This document shows positions 25,479-34,768 of a DNA stretch of 64,000 nt, piece after piece. Position 1 is the first letter of the stretch. Every line of letters begins with the position of its first letter. This stretch comes from Lysobacterales bacterium (GTDB lineage: Bacteria; Pseudomonadota; Gammaproteobacteria; Xanthomonadales; Rhodanobacteraceae), in the NCBI GenBank assembly GCA_016721015.1, contig JADKJL010000013.1:281644-345643 (forward strand). Direction: 5' to 3'. The position numbers and the translations under genes were made by a program. The notes under the pieces were generated by a model. That model made no database searches. It was not told where the DNA came from and was given only the letters and a program-made list of their open reading frames with translations.

Positions 25479-25630
25479 GCCGGGAATTGGGAGCGGAGAA
25501 TGGGGAATGGGAAAAGCCGTTCGTCTCCGCTCCAAAATTGTGCCAATGCAACGGATTTCGCTTAACGGTCAGCGCATGACCGTGCGAGGTTGCTCTGCCG
25601 ATTCTCCATTCCCGATTCTCCATTCCCGGC
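25479..25630. repeat. Palindrome with heptamer-repeat arms, copy A
   Basis: The left arm starts GCCGGGAATTGGGAGCGG and continues with GAATGGGGAATGGG; the right arm, ending at 25630, read on the other strand starts GCCGGGAATGGAGAATCGGG. The arms are slipped runs of 7-mers of the GGGAATG/GGGAGTG type, separated by a loop of about 90 bp. It fills the gap between the DksA-like gene and glmM and belongs to the same family as 40173-40316 and 42327-42409. Confidence 0.75.
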
Positions 25631-25645
25631 TTTTCAGCCATTCCC

Positions 25646-26995
25646 GTGCATAAGCGCTACTTCGGCACCGACGGCATTCGTGGCCGGGTTGGCGAGTGGC
25701 CGATCACGGCCGAGTTCATGCTCAAGCTCGGTCGCGCGATGGGCAAGGTGTTGCAGGTCGATACGGAAAAGCCTGTCGTCCTGATCGGCAAGGACACGCG
25801 GGTTTCCGGCTACATGTTTGAGTCCGCGCTCGAAGCCGGTCTGCTCGCGGCGGGCGCCGACGTGCGCCTGCTCGGGCCGATGCCGACTCCCGGGGTCGCC
25901 TACCTGACCCGCTCGATGCGCGCCGATGCCGGCATCGTCATCAGCGCCTCGCACAATCCGCACCAGGACAATGGCATCAAGTTCTTTTCGGCGATCGGCG
26001 AAAAGCTTGCTGATGCGGTCGAACTGGCCATCGAAGCGGAGTTGGAGCAGCCTTTTTCAACGGTCGAATCGGAAGCCATCGGCAAGGCCATGCGCATCGA
26101 TGATGCCTCGGCGCGCTATCTGGAATTCTGCAAATCGACGGTGCCACGCTCGTTCAACCTGCATGGCATGAGCATCGTCGTCGATTGCGCGCACGGGGCG
26201 ACTTATCAGATCGCGCCGAAAATGTTCAGTGAACTCGGCGCAACCGTCAGCGCGATCGGCAACCGGCCCGACGGCCTCAACATCAATCGTGACTGCGGAT
26301 CGACCAGCCCAGGCGCCTTGAGTCGCGCGGTTGTCGAAACCGGTGCCGATCTCGGCATCGCCTTCGACGGCGACGGAGATCGGTTGCAGATGGTCGATCA
26401 CGCAGGCCGCATCGTCGACGGTGACGAACTGCTCTACATCCTCGCCCTCGACTGGGTTGCGCAGGGACGCCTGACCGGCCCGCTGGTCGGCACGCTGATG
26501 AGCAACTTCGGTCTTGAGCAGGCGATGGCGGAGATCGGCGTGCCCTTCATGCGCACCCAGGTCGGCGACCGCTATGTGATGCAGGCTTTGCGCGAGCACG
26601 CGGGCGTGCTCGGCGGCGAGACATCGGGCCACATCCTCTGCCTCGATCGGGTCTCCACCGGGGATGCCATCGTCAGCGCGCTGCAGGTTCTCGAAGCGCT
26701 CGCACGCAGTGGCCAGACCCTGGCCGAAGCGGCCGCCGGCATGTGCAAGGTGCCGCAGACCACCGTCAATATCCGCGCCAGCGGCGGCAAGGCCCTGGTC
26801 GCCGATGCCGAGGTGCAGCGTGTTCTGGCTGGCATGCAGGCAAGACTGGCCGGACATGGTCGGGTCGTCTTGCGTCCGTCCGGCACCGAACCGCTGGTTC
26901 GGGTCACGGTCGAGGCACTCGATGCCGACCTGGTCTCCCGCCTCGTCGATGAGCTGGCCAGTGCCGTGCGCGACGCGCAGTCGCGCGTTTCCTGA
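25646..26995 (+). CDS. glmM: Phosphoglucosamine mutase
   Basis: 449 residues, standard length; interconverts glucosamine-6-phosphate and glucosamine-1-phosphate for UDP-GlcNAc. The phosphoserine loop is GIVISASHNPHQDNG (Ser102), the metal loop is FDGDGDRLQM, the sugar loop is GGETSGHI, and the phosphate-binding loop is RPSGTEPLVRV. The N-terminus YFGTDGIRGRVGEWPIT fixes the start at GTG 25646 (VHKRYFGTDG). No good ribosome-binding site precedes it because the heptamer palindrome ends 15 bp upstream, so the hairpin may influence initiation. Confidence 0.93.
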   Translation: MHKRYFGTDGIRGRVGEWPITAEFMLKLGRAMGKVLQVDTEKPVVLIGKDTRVSGYMFESALEAGLLAAGADVRLLGPMPTPGVAYLTRSMRADAGIVISASHNPHQDNGIKFFSAIGEKLADAVELAIEAELEQPFSTVESEAIGKAMRIDDASARYLEFCKSTVPRSFNLHGMSIVVDCAHGATYQIAPKMFSELGATVSAIGNRPDGLNINRDCGSTSPGALSRAVVETGADLGIAFDGDGDRLQMVDHAGRIVDGDELLYILALDWVAQGRLTGPLVGTLMSNFGLEQAMAEIGVPFMRTQVGDRYVMQALREHAGVLGGETSGHILCLDRVSTGDAIVSALQVLEALARSGQTLAEAAAGMCKVPQTTVNIRASGGKALVADAEVQRVLAGMQARLAGHGRVVLRPSGTEPLVRVTVEALDADLVSRLVDELASAVRDAQSRVS

Positions 26996-27104
26996 GCACT
27001 CGTGGAATAATTGCGCGAGCCTTGAGCGAACCCGCCCGACCGGATTCTCCGCAACCCATCAGATTGATGCCCGCAGACTGGCATGCAGGCACAGGAAGCC
27101 GCCG

Positions 27105-28040
27105 ATGAAACACGTCCCGACCCTGGATATCCGACGTTACGATTCCGATCGTGATGCGTTTGTCGCCGAACTCGGCGCGGCCTACCGTGAATTCGGCTTC
27201 TGCTGCATCAGCGGCCACGGCATTCCGAAAACCGATATCGATTCGGCCTACCAGGTTTTCCAGGCATTTTTTGCCTTGCCGGACGAGGTCAAACGGAAAT
27301 ATCACCAGCCTGGCATGGGCGGCGCGCGCGGCTACACGGCGTTCGGCGTGGAAACGGCGAAGGATTCGAAATTCGCCGATCTCAAGGAGTTCTGGCACAT
27401 CGGTCGCGAGATTCCACGTGATTCGAAATACGCCGAGGTCATGCCACCGAATGTCTGGCCCACTGAAGTCGACGGATTCCAGGAGCACGGCTACGGCTTG
27501 TACGAGGCACTCGATGCGCTCGGCACTCGCGTGTTGCGTGCGCTCGCCCTGCATATCGGCCTGGCCGAGGATTTCTTTGCCGACAAGACCAACTTTGGCA
27601 ACTCGATCCTGCGCCCGATCCACTATCCGCCGATCACGACGACCGATATCCCGAACGTCCGCGCCGGTGCGCATGAAGACATCAATTTCATCACCCTGCT
27701 GGTCGGTGCCAGCGCCGCCGGGCTCGAAGTGCTGACCCGCGAAGGACGCTGGTTGCCAATCACCACCGAGGGCGACGCCATCGTCGTCAACATCGGCGAC
27801 ATGCTCCAGCGTCTGACCAATCACGTCTATCCGTCGACAACCCACCGGGTGACCAATCCGCAGGGCGAGATGGCCCGCCAGCCGCGCTATTCCGTGCCGT
27901 TCTTCCTGCATCCGAACCCGGATGTGGTGCTGGACGTGCTGCCATCCTGCGTCAGCGCCGGGAATCCGAGCCGCTATCCGACCTCGATCACCTCGCACGA
28001 ATACCTGCTAGAGCGCCTGCGCGAAATCAAGCTGATCTGA
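27105..28040 (+). CDS. 2-oxoglutarate/Fe(II)-dependent oxygenase, isopenicillin N synthase-like
   Basis: 311 residues. The iron ligands are His190 and Asp192 (GAHEDINFITLL) and His247 (STTHRV); Arg261 and Ser263 (PRYSVPFF) would bind 2-oxoglutarate. The N-terminal DIOX_N domain is GFCCISGHGIPKTDI. This is the non-haem dioxygenase family that includes IPNS, ethylene-forming and gibberellin oxidases; many bacterial members have unknown substrates. ATG 27105 follows AGGAAG. The stop overlaps the ATG of the downstream membrane protein gene by one base. Confidence 0.87.
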   Translation: MKHVPTLDIRRYDSDRDAFVAELGAAYREFGFCCISGHGIPKTDIDSAYQVFQAFFALPDEVKRKYHQPGMGGARGYTAFGVETAKDSKFADLKEFWHIGREIPRDSKYAEVMPPNVWPTEVDGFQEHGYGLYEALDALGTRVLRALALHIGLAEDFFADKTNFGNSILRPIHYPPITTTDIPNVRAGAHEDINFITLLVGASAAGLEVLTREGRWLPITTEGDAIVVNIGDMLQRLTNHVYPSTTHRVTNPQGEMARQPRYSVPFFLHPNPDVVLDVLPSCVSAGNPSRYPTSITSHEYLLERLREIKLI

Positions 28041-29728
28041 TGCAACGCGAGGATCGAGTCATCGGCAAGCGCGCGTGGCTGCTGCTGGCTGGCGTGCTGA
28101 TGTTTGCGGCGATCGCGGCAATGCGCGGCACGTTTGGCGGCACCTTCATATTCGACGATTACTCGCTGCTCGCCCTGCCGCGCTTCTTTGATAATCCGCT
28201 GCTGCCGTTCTGGCACGAGCATGTCGAGGGCGGTTTGCACTATCGGCCGATGGGCTTGGCCTTGTGGTGGATCAGCGAGCGTCTGTTCGGTTCCACGCCA
28301 TGGCCGCATTACCTGCTCAACGCCGCCTTGCTCGGAGCGGTTGCCATCTCGCTGTGGCGGGTTGTTGCCCTTGTCTCGGCGCGCGAGGGTCTGGCCTTCG
28401 CATTGGCGTTGATCTTTGTCGTTCATCCGATAGCGACTGGCACCACGGCGTGGTTGTCGAACCGCTTCGAATTGTTGGCCGCACTGTTTGGCCTGCTTGC
28501 GCTCGGTCAGGCCTGGCGCTATCGCACCTTGCAAAGCAACTCGTCCCTCGTGGCTGCGCTGATCCTGTTCGCCTGTGGCTTGTGCGCGAAGGAAAACACG
28601 GTCGCGCTGATATCTGCGGCATTCGTGTTCTGGTGGTGGCCAACGGTGGCTCGCCCCGCCTGGTTCGATCGGCGCCAGCTCGCCTGTCTGTGGCTGGTTG
28701 CACTGGTCGTGCTCTGGTTGATGGTGCGCAAGGCGGTGCTCTCCGCGCACGGCACCGACGCGCTGTTCGCGGCCAAGCCGGCGTGGCTGCTGTTCCGTGA
28801 CGGCATGAGTGCCTGGTTGTTCAAGCTGCCGAGTTACCTGCTGCTGATTCCGCGCCTCGGTCTCGCGACCGGTATTGCATTTGCTTTGGGCGGAATCTGT
28901 TTGATGGCATTCGCCCTGCGTGGTGCGCGCCAGAACTGGGCACCCGACCGCGTTGCGATCCTGTCCGCCGGCCTCGCCATCGTCGCAGTCGCGGCGATCG
29001 TGCAGTGGCCGCGCACCGGCCTCGTCCTGATGAACCTGAAGTTTGGCTCCGATGCCTTCCTGGATGTGCTGGCCGCACGCTACTACTTCATGGCGGCGCT
29101 GGGTTTCATCGTCGTCATCGCGGCGTTGTCAGCGAGTTCACCCCGGGTCGGTTCCGGATCGACTCAACGCGGGCTGGCCTGGGTCACGACCGGGTTGTTG
29201 CTGATCCCGTTGTTTGCGGTTTCCCAGCATTTGAGCCGCAGTTATCGTGGCGCGACGCTCGAGCAGGCACGCTTCGATCGCGCCGCCGTCGACGCGATCG
29301 ACCAGCGCACTCTGCCGGCGAACGATTGCCAGATCTACCTGCTTGGCACCGACAGCAAACTTTTTGGTTTCTACGCCGATCCGGCGGTGAAGGCGCTAAC
29401 CCTGCATCTCGCCGAAGTCTCGCGCTGTTTCATTCAGACCGAAATTGCACCGTGGTACCACCTTGTCGCCGCCTCGGAGGTGGAACGTGCTCACTCGGCA
29501 CCGTTTACACCGGTTCGTGTTGGCGATGACAATCTCGCCCCGATCGTGCTCGGTGATGGCGCGCTGTTGTTCGTCAACACGCCCCCTGATGCCAAACCAC
29601 CACTCGGATCAGGCAGCGTCTTTCTCGCCTGGCAAGACGGCGCCTTTGTCGACATCGGCGACGAGGTGAGGGCGGGGCGTCGGACGATTCCTTTCGCCTG
29701 CTTCCGGCCACCGAGCCAATGCCCGTGA
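28040..29728 (+). CDS. Polytopic GT-C-type glycosyltransferase-like membrane protein, paralogue 1
   Basis: 562 residues with about ten hydrophobic helices. The first extracytoplasmic loop contains FIFDDYSLLALPRFFDNP, an Asp-Asp pair in the position of the catalytic acid of GT-C transferases, followed by HYRPMGLALWWISERLFGST. Then come VVHPIATGTTAWLSNRFELL and the CGLCAKENTVALI loop (KE/D motif of the PMT/TMTC-like group). A C-terminal periplasmic domain ends the protein, with QIYLLGTDSKLFGFYADPAV and IQTEIAPWYH. It should use a lipid-linked sugar donor, but neither donor nor acceptor can be told. It overlaps the oxygenase stop by one base and is followed by a paralogue. Confidence 0.75.
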   Translation: MQREDRVIGKRAWLLLAGVLMFAAIAAMRGTFGGTFIFDDYSLLALPRFFDNPLLPFWHEHVEGGLHYRPMGLALWWISERLFGSTPWPHYLLNAALLGAVAISLWRVVALVSAREGLAFALALIFVVHPIATGTTAWLSNRFELLAALFGLLALGQAWRYRTLQSNSSLVAALILFACGLCAKENTVALISAAFVFWWWPTVARPAWFDRRQLACLWLVALVVLWLMVRKAVLSAHGTDALFAAKPAWLLFRDGMSAWLFKLPSYLLLIPRLGLATGIAFALGGICLMAFALRGARQNWAPDRVAILSAGLAIVAVAAIVQWPRTGLVLMNLKFGSDAFLDVLAARYYFMAALGFIVVIAALSASSPRVGSGSTQRGLAWVTTGLLLIPLFAVSQHLSRSYRGATLEQARFDRAAVDAIDQRTLPANDCQIYLLGTDSKLFGFYADPAVKALTLHLAEVSRCFIQTEIAPWYHLVAASEVERAHSAPFTPVRVGDDNLAPIVLGDGALLFVNTPPDAKPPLGSGSVFLAWQDGAFVDIGDEVRAGRRTIPFACFRPPSQCP

Positions 29729-29792
29729 CGGCATTGACTGCAGGCTCACTTCATCATCGGCCTGACATTCCCCCATATGGGAAGCTGAAAGC

Positions 29793-31517
29793 GTGAGCAC
29801 GGAAACGCGAAGCGGGTTTTCGCGCATCCGGAAGTCGAAGCCTGATTGGCGGTTCGGCATCACGATCGCGCTCATCGCCATCGCCCTCGCAACGGTGTTC
29901 CGTGCCGCGTTCTCGGCCTATTTCCTGCTCGACGATTTCGGCATGTTGTCGATCGTGCGCTTTCTCGACAATCCGTTTGAGCCTTTCGCACGCAACCATA
30001 TTCCGGGCGGAATCTATTACCGGCCGGTCGGCATGTTGTTCTGGTGGCTGAGTGAACGATGGTTCGGAGCGGAAGCATTCGCGCATTATCTGATCAACCT
30101 GCTGTTGCATGCGGCAGTCGCGGTTGCATTGGGATCGCTGGTTGCACGCCTTTGTGGCAATCGCTGGGTCGGCTTGATTGCCGGCGCCTGCTTTGTCCTG
30201 CACCCGATCGGCATTGGTACATCGCTGTGGTTGTCTGATCGATTCGATCTGCTCGCCTTGTTGTTTGGGACTCTCGGTTTGCGTGCGGCGCTCGATTTCA
30301 GTCGATCTGGAGCGCGACGATCGCTCTGGCTCATGCTCGGTCTTCTGGGCATCAGTCTGTTGTCCAAGGAAATATCGCTGGCCTGTTTCGCGGCGGCAGG
30401 AGCGATCTGTCTGCGTCCTGCGGATCCGTCGCGCAGCAGGCAGGGCATCTGGGCCTGTCTGGTGTTGTTGTTGCTGGTAGCTGTGTACGCGCTGGTGCGC
30501 AGTCTGGTGCTCGTCTTCCCCGTTGCGAGTCCATTGATGGCCGCCGATGGGGTGATGGCGACTCTGAAGCTTGGTCTGGCCAACTGGTTGACGGGTTGGA
30601 CCGATTATCTTTTCCTGGCGTCGCGCTTGAACGGCTACAAACTGGTGTTGTCCATCAGCGGCTTCACGGGACTGCTGGTGATCGCATTGCTGGCGATGTG
30701 GCAGCCCTGGGGTCGGGGCAGGCAGCAGGCGATCCTTGCCGGAATCGTCTTGTGGATTTCGACAGCTGTGCTGCAATCTCCGCTGCTTGCGCACTTTGGC
30801 GTCTACTTTCACGACAAAAGTCCGATCATTGAGTCGGTGGTCAATGCACGCTACTTCTACGTGTCGCTGGCAGGTTTCCTGATTGCACTCGCCGCATTGC
30901 TGGCGCCGTTGCTCGCACGTGCGCCGTGGACTCGCGCGATCGTGCTGTCGGCGCTTGCGCTGCTGATGCTGCCGTGGCTGTCCACTTCACAAACCTTGGC
31001 GCATCGGTACCGCAACGAAACCCGACAACTGAAAACCGTGGTGCAGGCGGCGAATCGAGCCATCGGGGCAATCGAGATTCCTGCGAGTGGCTGCCAGGTC
31101 TATCTTCTGGGTACCTCAAGCTGGTCATTCGGCTGGATTTCAGATGAGGCGATCAAGGCGACTCACCCCAGTCTCGACAGGATTTCCCACTGCCTGATCC
31201 AGACCGAACACACGCCCTGGTATCACATCGCGATTCTCGATGGCGTCGATTTGGACTCCCTGAGGCCTTTGAGCATCGTGCAAGGTGACGACCAGATCTC
31301 CACGCTGCAGCCGATTGGCAGGGCGCACTTCCTGGTTCTCAACCTTGACGTGGGTACACGCATCCCGGCGGGCAGTCATGCGCGATTCTTTGATTGGCAA
31401 AATGATGGTTTCGTCGATGTGACCGACGAAATCCTCCGAGGTCTGCGATCGCCAAACTTTGTCTGCAATCGTCGAGCGGATCATTGTCCCTCGAGTCAGC
31501 GGCCTTCCGATCAATAG
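29793..31517 (+). CDS. Polytopic GT-C-type glycosyltransferase-like membrane protein, paralogue 2
   Basis: 574 residues, homologous along its whole length to the preceding gene: YFLLDDFGMLSIVRFLDNPF matches its Asp-Asp loop, YYRPVGMLFWWLSERWFGAE its second block, VLHPIGIGTSLWLSDRFDLL its third, and SLLSKEISLACFAAAG its KE loop. The C-terminal domain has QVYLLGTSSWSFGWISDEAI and IQTEHTPWYH, also shared. The pair arose by tandem duplication. The start is taken from the GTG at 29793, since AGCTGAAAGC precedes it. Function as in the first copy; divergence suggests different substrates. Confidence 0.75.
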   Translation: MSTETRSGFSRIRKSKPDWRFGITIALIAIALATVFRAAFSAYFLLDDFGMLSIVRFLDNPFEPFARNHIPGGIYYRPVGMLFWWLSERWFGAEAFAHYLINLLLHAAVAVALGSLVARLCGNRWVGLIAGACFVLHPIGIGTSLWLSDRFDLLALLFGTLGLRAALDFSRSGARRSLWLMLGLLGISLLSKEISLACFAAAGAICLRPADPSRSRQGIWACLVLLLLVAVYALVRSLVLVFPVASPLMAADGVMATLKLGLANWLTGWTDYLFLASRLNGYKLVLSISGFTGLLVIALLAMWQPWGRGRQQAILAGIVLWISTAVLQSPLLAHFGVYFHDKSPIIESVVNARYFYVSLAGFLIALAALLAPLLARAPWTRAIVLSALALLMLPWLSTSQTLAHRYRNETRQLKTVVQAANRAIGAIEIPASGCQVYLLGTSSWSFGWISDEAIKATHPSLDRISHCLIQTEHTPWYHIAILDGVDLDSLRPLSIVQGDDQISTLQPIGRAHFLVLNLDVGTRIPAGSHARFFDWQNDGFVDVTDEILRGLRSPNFVCNRRADHCPSSQRPSDQ

Positions 31518-31670
31518 GGAGAATGAGCTTTGTCCATAAGATATGAGGGTTCGATACGCGGCCCCTCTCTGGTGGCTTGCCGTGGCTTATCGGGTAAGCG
31601 GTTACACAGCTGCAAGTAGGCAGCTGGCGGCGCATCGACTATCCTGCTCGCCGAAATCGGGGGGAATGGA

Positions 31671-32435
31671 ATGTCGGTAACTTCATCGTCGCTGCGCCCA
31701 GGTTTGCTGGGCGGCATCGGCTGGTGCGTGTTCAACGTGCTGCAATTGCTGTTCACGATCACATGGACCTCGGTGCTGATCTGCTTTGCGCTGCTCCTGC
31801 TCGTGCTCTGTGGCGGGCGCCGGTATTGGCCGTTGCGCATGGCCAGTCGGGTCTGGGCGCCGGGTCTGCTGGGTGGAGCCGGTGCGCGCCTTGATCTGGA
31901 AGGCTTCGACGCGATCGATTTTTCGCGACCGTATATCGTTGTCGCCAATCATCAGTCGATGATCGACATCTGCGCCCTGTTTCGGGCGTTGCCGGTGCCG
32001 ATGCGATTTGTCCTCAAGCAGGAGTTGGCCCGGGTTCCGTTTGTCGGTGCCTATGCGCAAGCGATGGGCATGGTCTTTATCGAGCGCCAGTCCGCGCGGG
32101 CTGCCTCACGCTGCCTGCATGATGCCGCTGCCATCTTCAAGGAGGGGCAAAGCCTGTGTGCGTTTCCCGAAGGCACCCGCAGTCGCGATGGACGGGTTGG
32201 ACCGTTCAAGGGTGGCGTGTTCAAGCTTGCGATCGAAACCGGCATTCCGATCCTTCCGATTGCGATCGAGGGCAGTGGGCTTGTGCTCCCGGCGGCGGGA
32301 TTCAAGGTGCGTCCGGGTCGGATTCGCCTGCGCGTCGGCGCACCGATCATGACCGCCGAACTGCATCCGGGCGACCGCCAGCAGCTGGCTCGCCAAAGTC
32401 AGCACGCGATCATTGAACTGCAGCGGCGCGGATAG
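31671..32435 (+). CDS. 1-acyl-glycerol-3-phosphate acyltransferase (PlsC family)
   Basis: 254 residues. The catalytic HX4D box is NHQSMIDICAL, the acceptor-binding motif is AFPEGTRSRDGRVGPFKGGV, and block III is GMVFIERQSA. An N-terminal membrane helix (LLFTITWTSVLICFALLLLV) anchors it. The reaction is transfer of an acyl chain to lysophosphatidate or a related lysophospholipid in the inner membrane; the exact acceptor is not certain because several PlsC paralogues occur per genome. ATG 31671 follows GGGGGGAATGGA. Confidence 0.88.
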   Translation: MSVTSSSLRPGLLGGIGWCVFNVLQLLFTITWTSVLICFALLLLVLCGGRRYWPLRMASRVWAPGLLGGAGARLDLEGFDAIDFSRPYIVVANHQSMIDICALFRALPVPMRFVLKQELARVPFVGAYAQAMGMVFIERQSARAASRCLHDAAAIFKEGQSLCAFPEGTRSRDGRVGPFKGGVFKLAIETGIPILPIAIEGSGLVLPAAGFKVRPGRIRLRVGAPIMTAELHPGDRQQLARQSQHAIIELQRRG

Positions 32436-32473
32436 TCCGAACGGCCAGCGCCCAGGGCGGGTATTGCTTGGGT

Positions 32474-33967
32474 CTATGCGCCAGGGGTCGCGGCGCCGAG
32501 ATCGAACCATCCCCTGACTCGCGCCAGCGCTGCGCCGCTGTCGCCATCGCGCGGTGCGAACTCATTGGTCAGCGGAGAGTAGACATATTCCTTTGACCAT
32601 TCCTCGACATGTTCGACGATTGCGCGAATCGCATCGAGGGTATGGTCGATGTCGGCCATCGTCGTGCTCGGATGGAAGGAAATCCGAACCCAGCCCGGCT
32701 TGTCCGAGAGATCGCCCTGATCGATGCGTTCGGTGATCGAGTGGGACAGGGTCGGATCGACGTGCAGCAGGTAGTGGCCGTAGGTGCCGGCGCAGGAACA
32801 GCCGCCACGTGCCTGTACGCCGAATCGATCGTTGAGCAGTTGCACGATCAGGTTGTAATGAATCCCGGTCACATAGAACGAGAAGATCGCGAGCCGATCG
32901 CGTTGCATTCGCGCCAGCAGGTTCACGCCGGCAATCGTCTGCAGCGCATCCATGACATGGGGAACGATCGCCTGTTCGCGCTGGTGCATGGCTTTTACGC
33001 CCATCTGTTCCTTCAGTTGCGCGGCCAGGGCAGCCTTGATCGCCTGCAGGAATCCCGGCGTGCCGGCATCCTCGCGGGCCTCGATGTCGTCGAGGAATGA
33101 ATACTCGCCCCAGGGATTGGTCCAGTTCACGGTGCCGCCGCCGCAATCGTCGGGTACGGTGTTGCGATAGAGGTTGCGATTGAAAATCAGCGCGCCCGAT
33201 GAGCCCGGTCCGCCGAGGAACTTGTGCGGCGACCACAGCACCGCATCGAGGCGCTCGTCGGGATCGGCCGGATGCATGTCGATCCCCACATAAGGCGCGG
33301 ACGCGGCGAAGTCGATGAAGGCCACGCCGCCAGCCTGATGCATCAGCTTGGCCATCGCATGATACGGCGTGCATACGCCGGTGACGTTCGAGCATGCCGT
33401 GAAGGCGCCGATTTTCAATGGGCGATCGCAATAGGTGTGGAGCAGGGCCTCAAGCGCGGCGAGATCGACCTGGCCTTGTTCATCGGGTGGCACGACCACG
33501 ACCTCGGCAATTGTTTCGTACCACGAGGTCTGGTTCGAGTGGTGTTCCATGTGGGTAATGAATACCACTGGCCGTTCCGCTTCGGCGATATCGAGGAAAC
33601 GGCGCAGGCCCTGCGGTGCCTTGAGGCCGAGGATGCGCTGGAATTTGTTGATCACGCCGGTCATGCCGGTGCCGGTGGTGATGATCAGGTCGTCCGGGCC
33701 CGCGTTGGCATGCGCTTTGAGGATGCGATGCGCCTCGTGGTAGGCAAGCGTCATCGCACGGCCGGTTTCACTGCTTTCCGAATGCGTGTTGCCAACATAA
33801 GGGCCGAAGCGATCCAGCAGGGCCTGCTCGATCGGGCGATAGAGGCGGCCACTGGCGGTCCAGTCGGCATAGACAATGCGCTGCTCGCCATACGGTGAGC
33901 GGAAAGTCTGCTCTTGGCCAACGGTGTTGGCGCGAAACGGGGCGAAATGTTGCTCGAGCGAATTCAT
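32474..33967 (-). CDS. Class V aminotransferase / cysteine desulfurase-like PLP enzyme
   Basis: 497 residues. The PLP lysine is in LDAVLWSPHKFLGGPGSSGA; cofactor contacts are DDLIITTGTGMTGVINKF, THMEHHSNQTSW and AFIDFAASAPYVGIDMHP. A Cys-rich loop, VQARGGCSCAGTYGHYLL, sits where cysteine desulfurases carry their catalytic cysteine, so sulfur mobilisation is possible. The protein is about 90 residues longer than IscS/SufS, and no iron-sulfur assembly genes are nearby. ATG 33967 follows AGGAGA, a good ribosome-binding site. It is divergent from the small TlpA-like gene. Confidence 0.82.
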   Translation of the reverse strand: MNSLEQHFAPFRANTVGQEQTFRSPYGEQRIVYADWTASGRLYRPIEQALLDRFGPYVGNTHSESSETGRAMTLAYHEAHRILKAHANAGPDDLIITTGTGMTGVINKFQRILGLKAPQGLRRFLDIAEAERPVVFITHMEHHSNQTSWYETIAEVVVVPPDEQGQVDLAALEALLHTYCDRPLKIGAFTACSNVTGVCTPYHAMAKLMHQAGGVAFIDFAASAPYVGIDMHPADPDERLDAVLWSPHKFLGGPGSSGALIFNRNLYRNTVPDDCGGGTVNWTNPWGEYSFLDDIEAREDAGTPGFLQAIKAALAAQLKEQMGVKAMHQREQAIVPHVMDALQTIAGVNLLARMQRDRLAIFSFYVTGIHYNLIVQLLNDRFGVQARGGCSCAGTYGHYLLHVDPTLSHSITERIDQGDLSDKPGWVRISFHPSTTMADIDHTLDAIRAIVEHVEEWSKEYVYSPLTNEFAPRDGDSGAALARVRGWFDLGAATPGA

Positions 33968-34152
33968 CGATGGTCTCCTGCCCTTGGCCGGGGCGGGGCG
34001 CACGATAACAAAATCGGGATGCGCATGAGTGGCGCAAATTCACGCAAGCTGGTCGTCAGCCGGGTTCGTCTGCCACAATTTGCACAAGATGCCAGGTCTG
34101 AGCTGGTATCAATGCACGGGTGCCGGCGGACGTGGAAATCGGAGAATCGAGC

Positions 34153-34677
34153 GTGAAATACCTGCTTTCTGTAGTGGTTTCGTTGCTCTTCGCTTCCATT
34201 GCGAGTGCGCAGGTGGTTCTCGGCAAGGCACCGCCTGATTCGTTGGGTGTGGACAGCAAACGCAATGAGGTTCATGTCAGCGACTATCGCGGCAAGGTTG
34301 TCGTGGTGACCTTCTGGGCGAGCTGGTGCGGGGCGTGCCTTCTCGAACTGCCGATCCTGGAGAATCTGCAGCGACATGTCGGTGACGAGAAGATCCGGGT
34401 CATTGCCGTGAACACGGACAACGATCCCGTCGAATACCGGAAGGCGCTCAAGCGACTGAAGGACTCTCAATTTGCGCTGACCACCGATCATCGAAATGGC
34501 AATGTTTCGCGCCGCTATGACGTGCGAGTGTTGCCCTACATGATCCTGATCGATCGGGCCGGCCGTGTTGCGCATATCCACTCAGGCTACGCCGAATCGG
34601 CCCTGCCCGAGCTGGTCGATGAGATCAACGGCTTGCTCGATGAACCACTCGCGAAGGCAGCTCGAATGCCGGATTGA
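34153..34677 (+). CDS. Periplasmic thioredoxin-like protein (TlpA/ResA type), second copy
   Basis: 174 residues from GTG 34153, which follows GGAG with good spacing and begins directly with a signal peptide (VKYLLSVVVSLLFASIASAQ). The redox motif is Cys59-Gly-Ala-Cys62 in TFWASWCGACLLELPIL, a variant of CxxC found in some TlpA-type proteins; the cis-Pro loop is VRVLPYMILIDRAG. It is a single gene, so its partner (cytochrome c maturation or envelope thiol reduction) is unknown. Confidence 0.85.
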   Translation: MKYLLSVVVSLLFASIASAQVVLGKAPPDSLGVDSKRNEVHVSDYRGKVVVVTFWASWCGACLLELPILENLQRHVGDEKIRVIAVNTDNDPVEYRKALKRLKDSQFALTTDHRNGNVSRRYDVRVLPYMILIDRAGRVAHIHSGYAESALPELVDEINGLLDEPLAKAARMPD

Positions 34678-34768
34678 GACGCATCCTCCACCCGTTGACC
34701 GGGGTCAGCCTGTGTTGTCGATCGCCTGACTCAGGTGACTGCCGCACTCGATCAATCTGCGCGATTGC

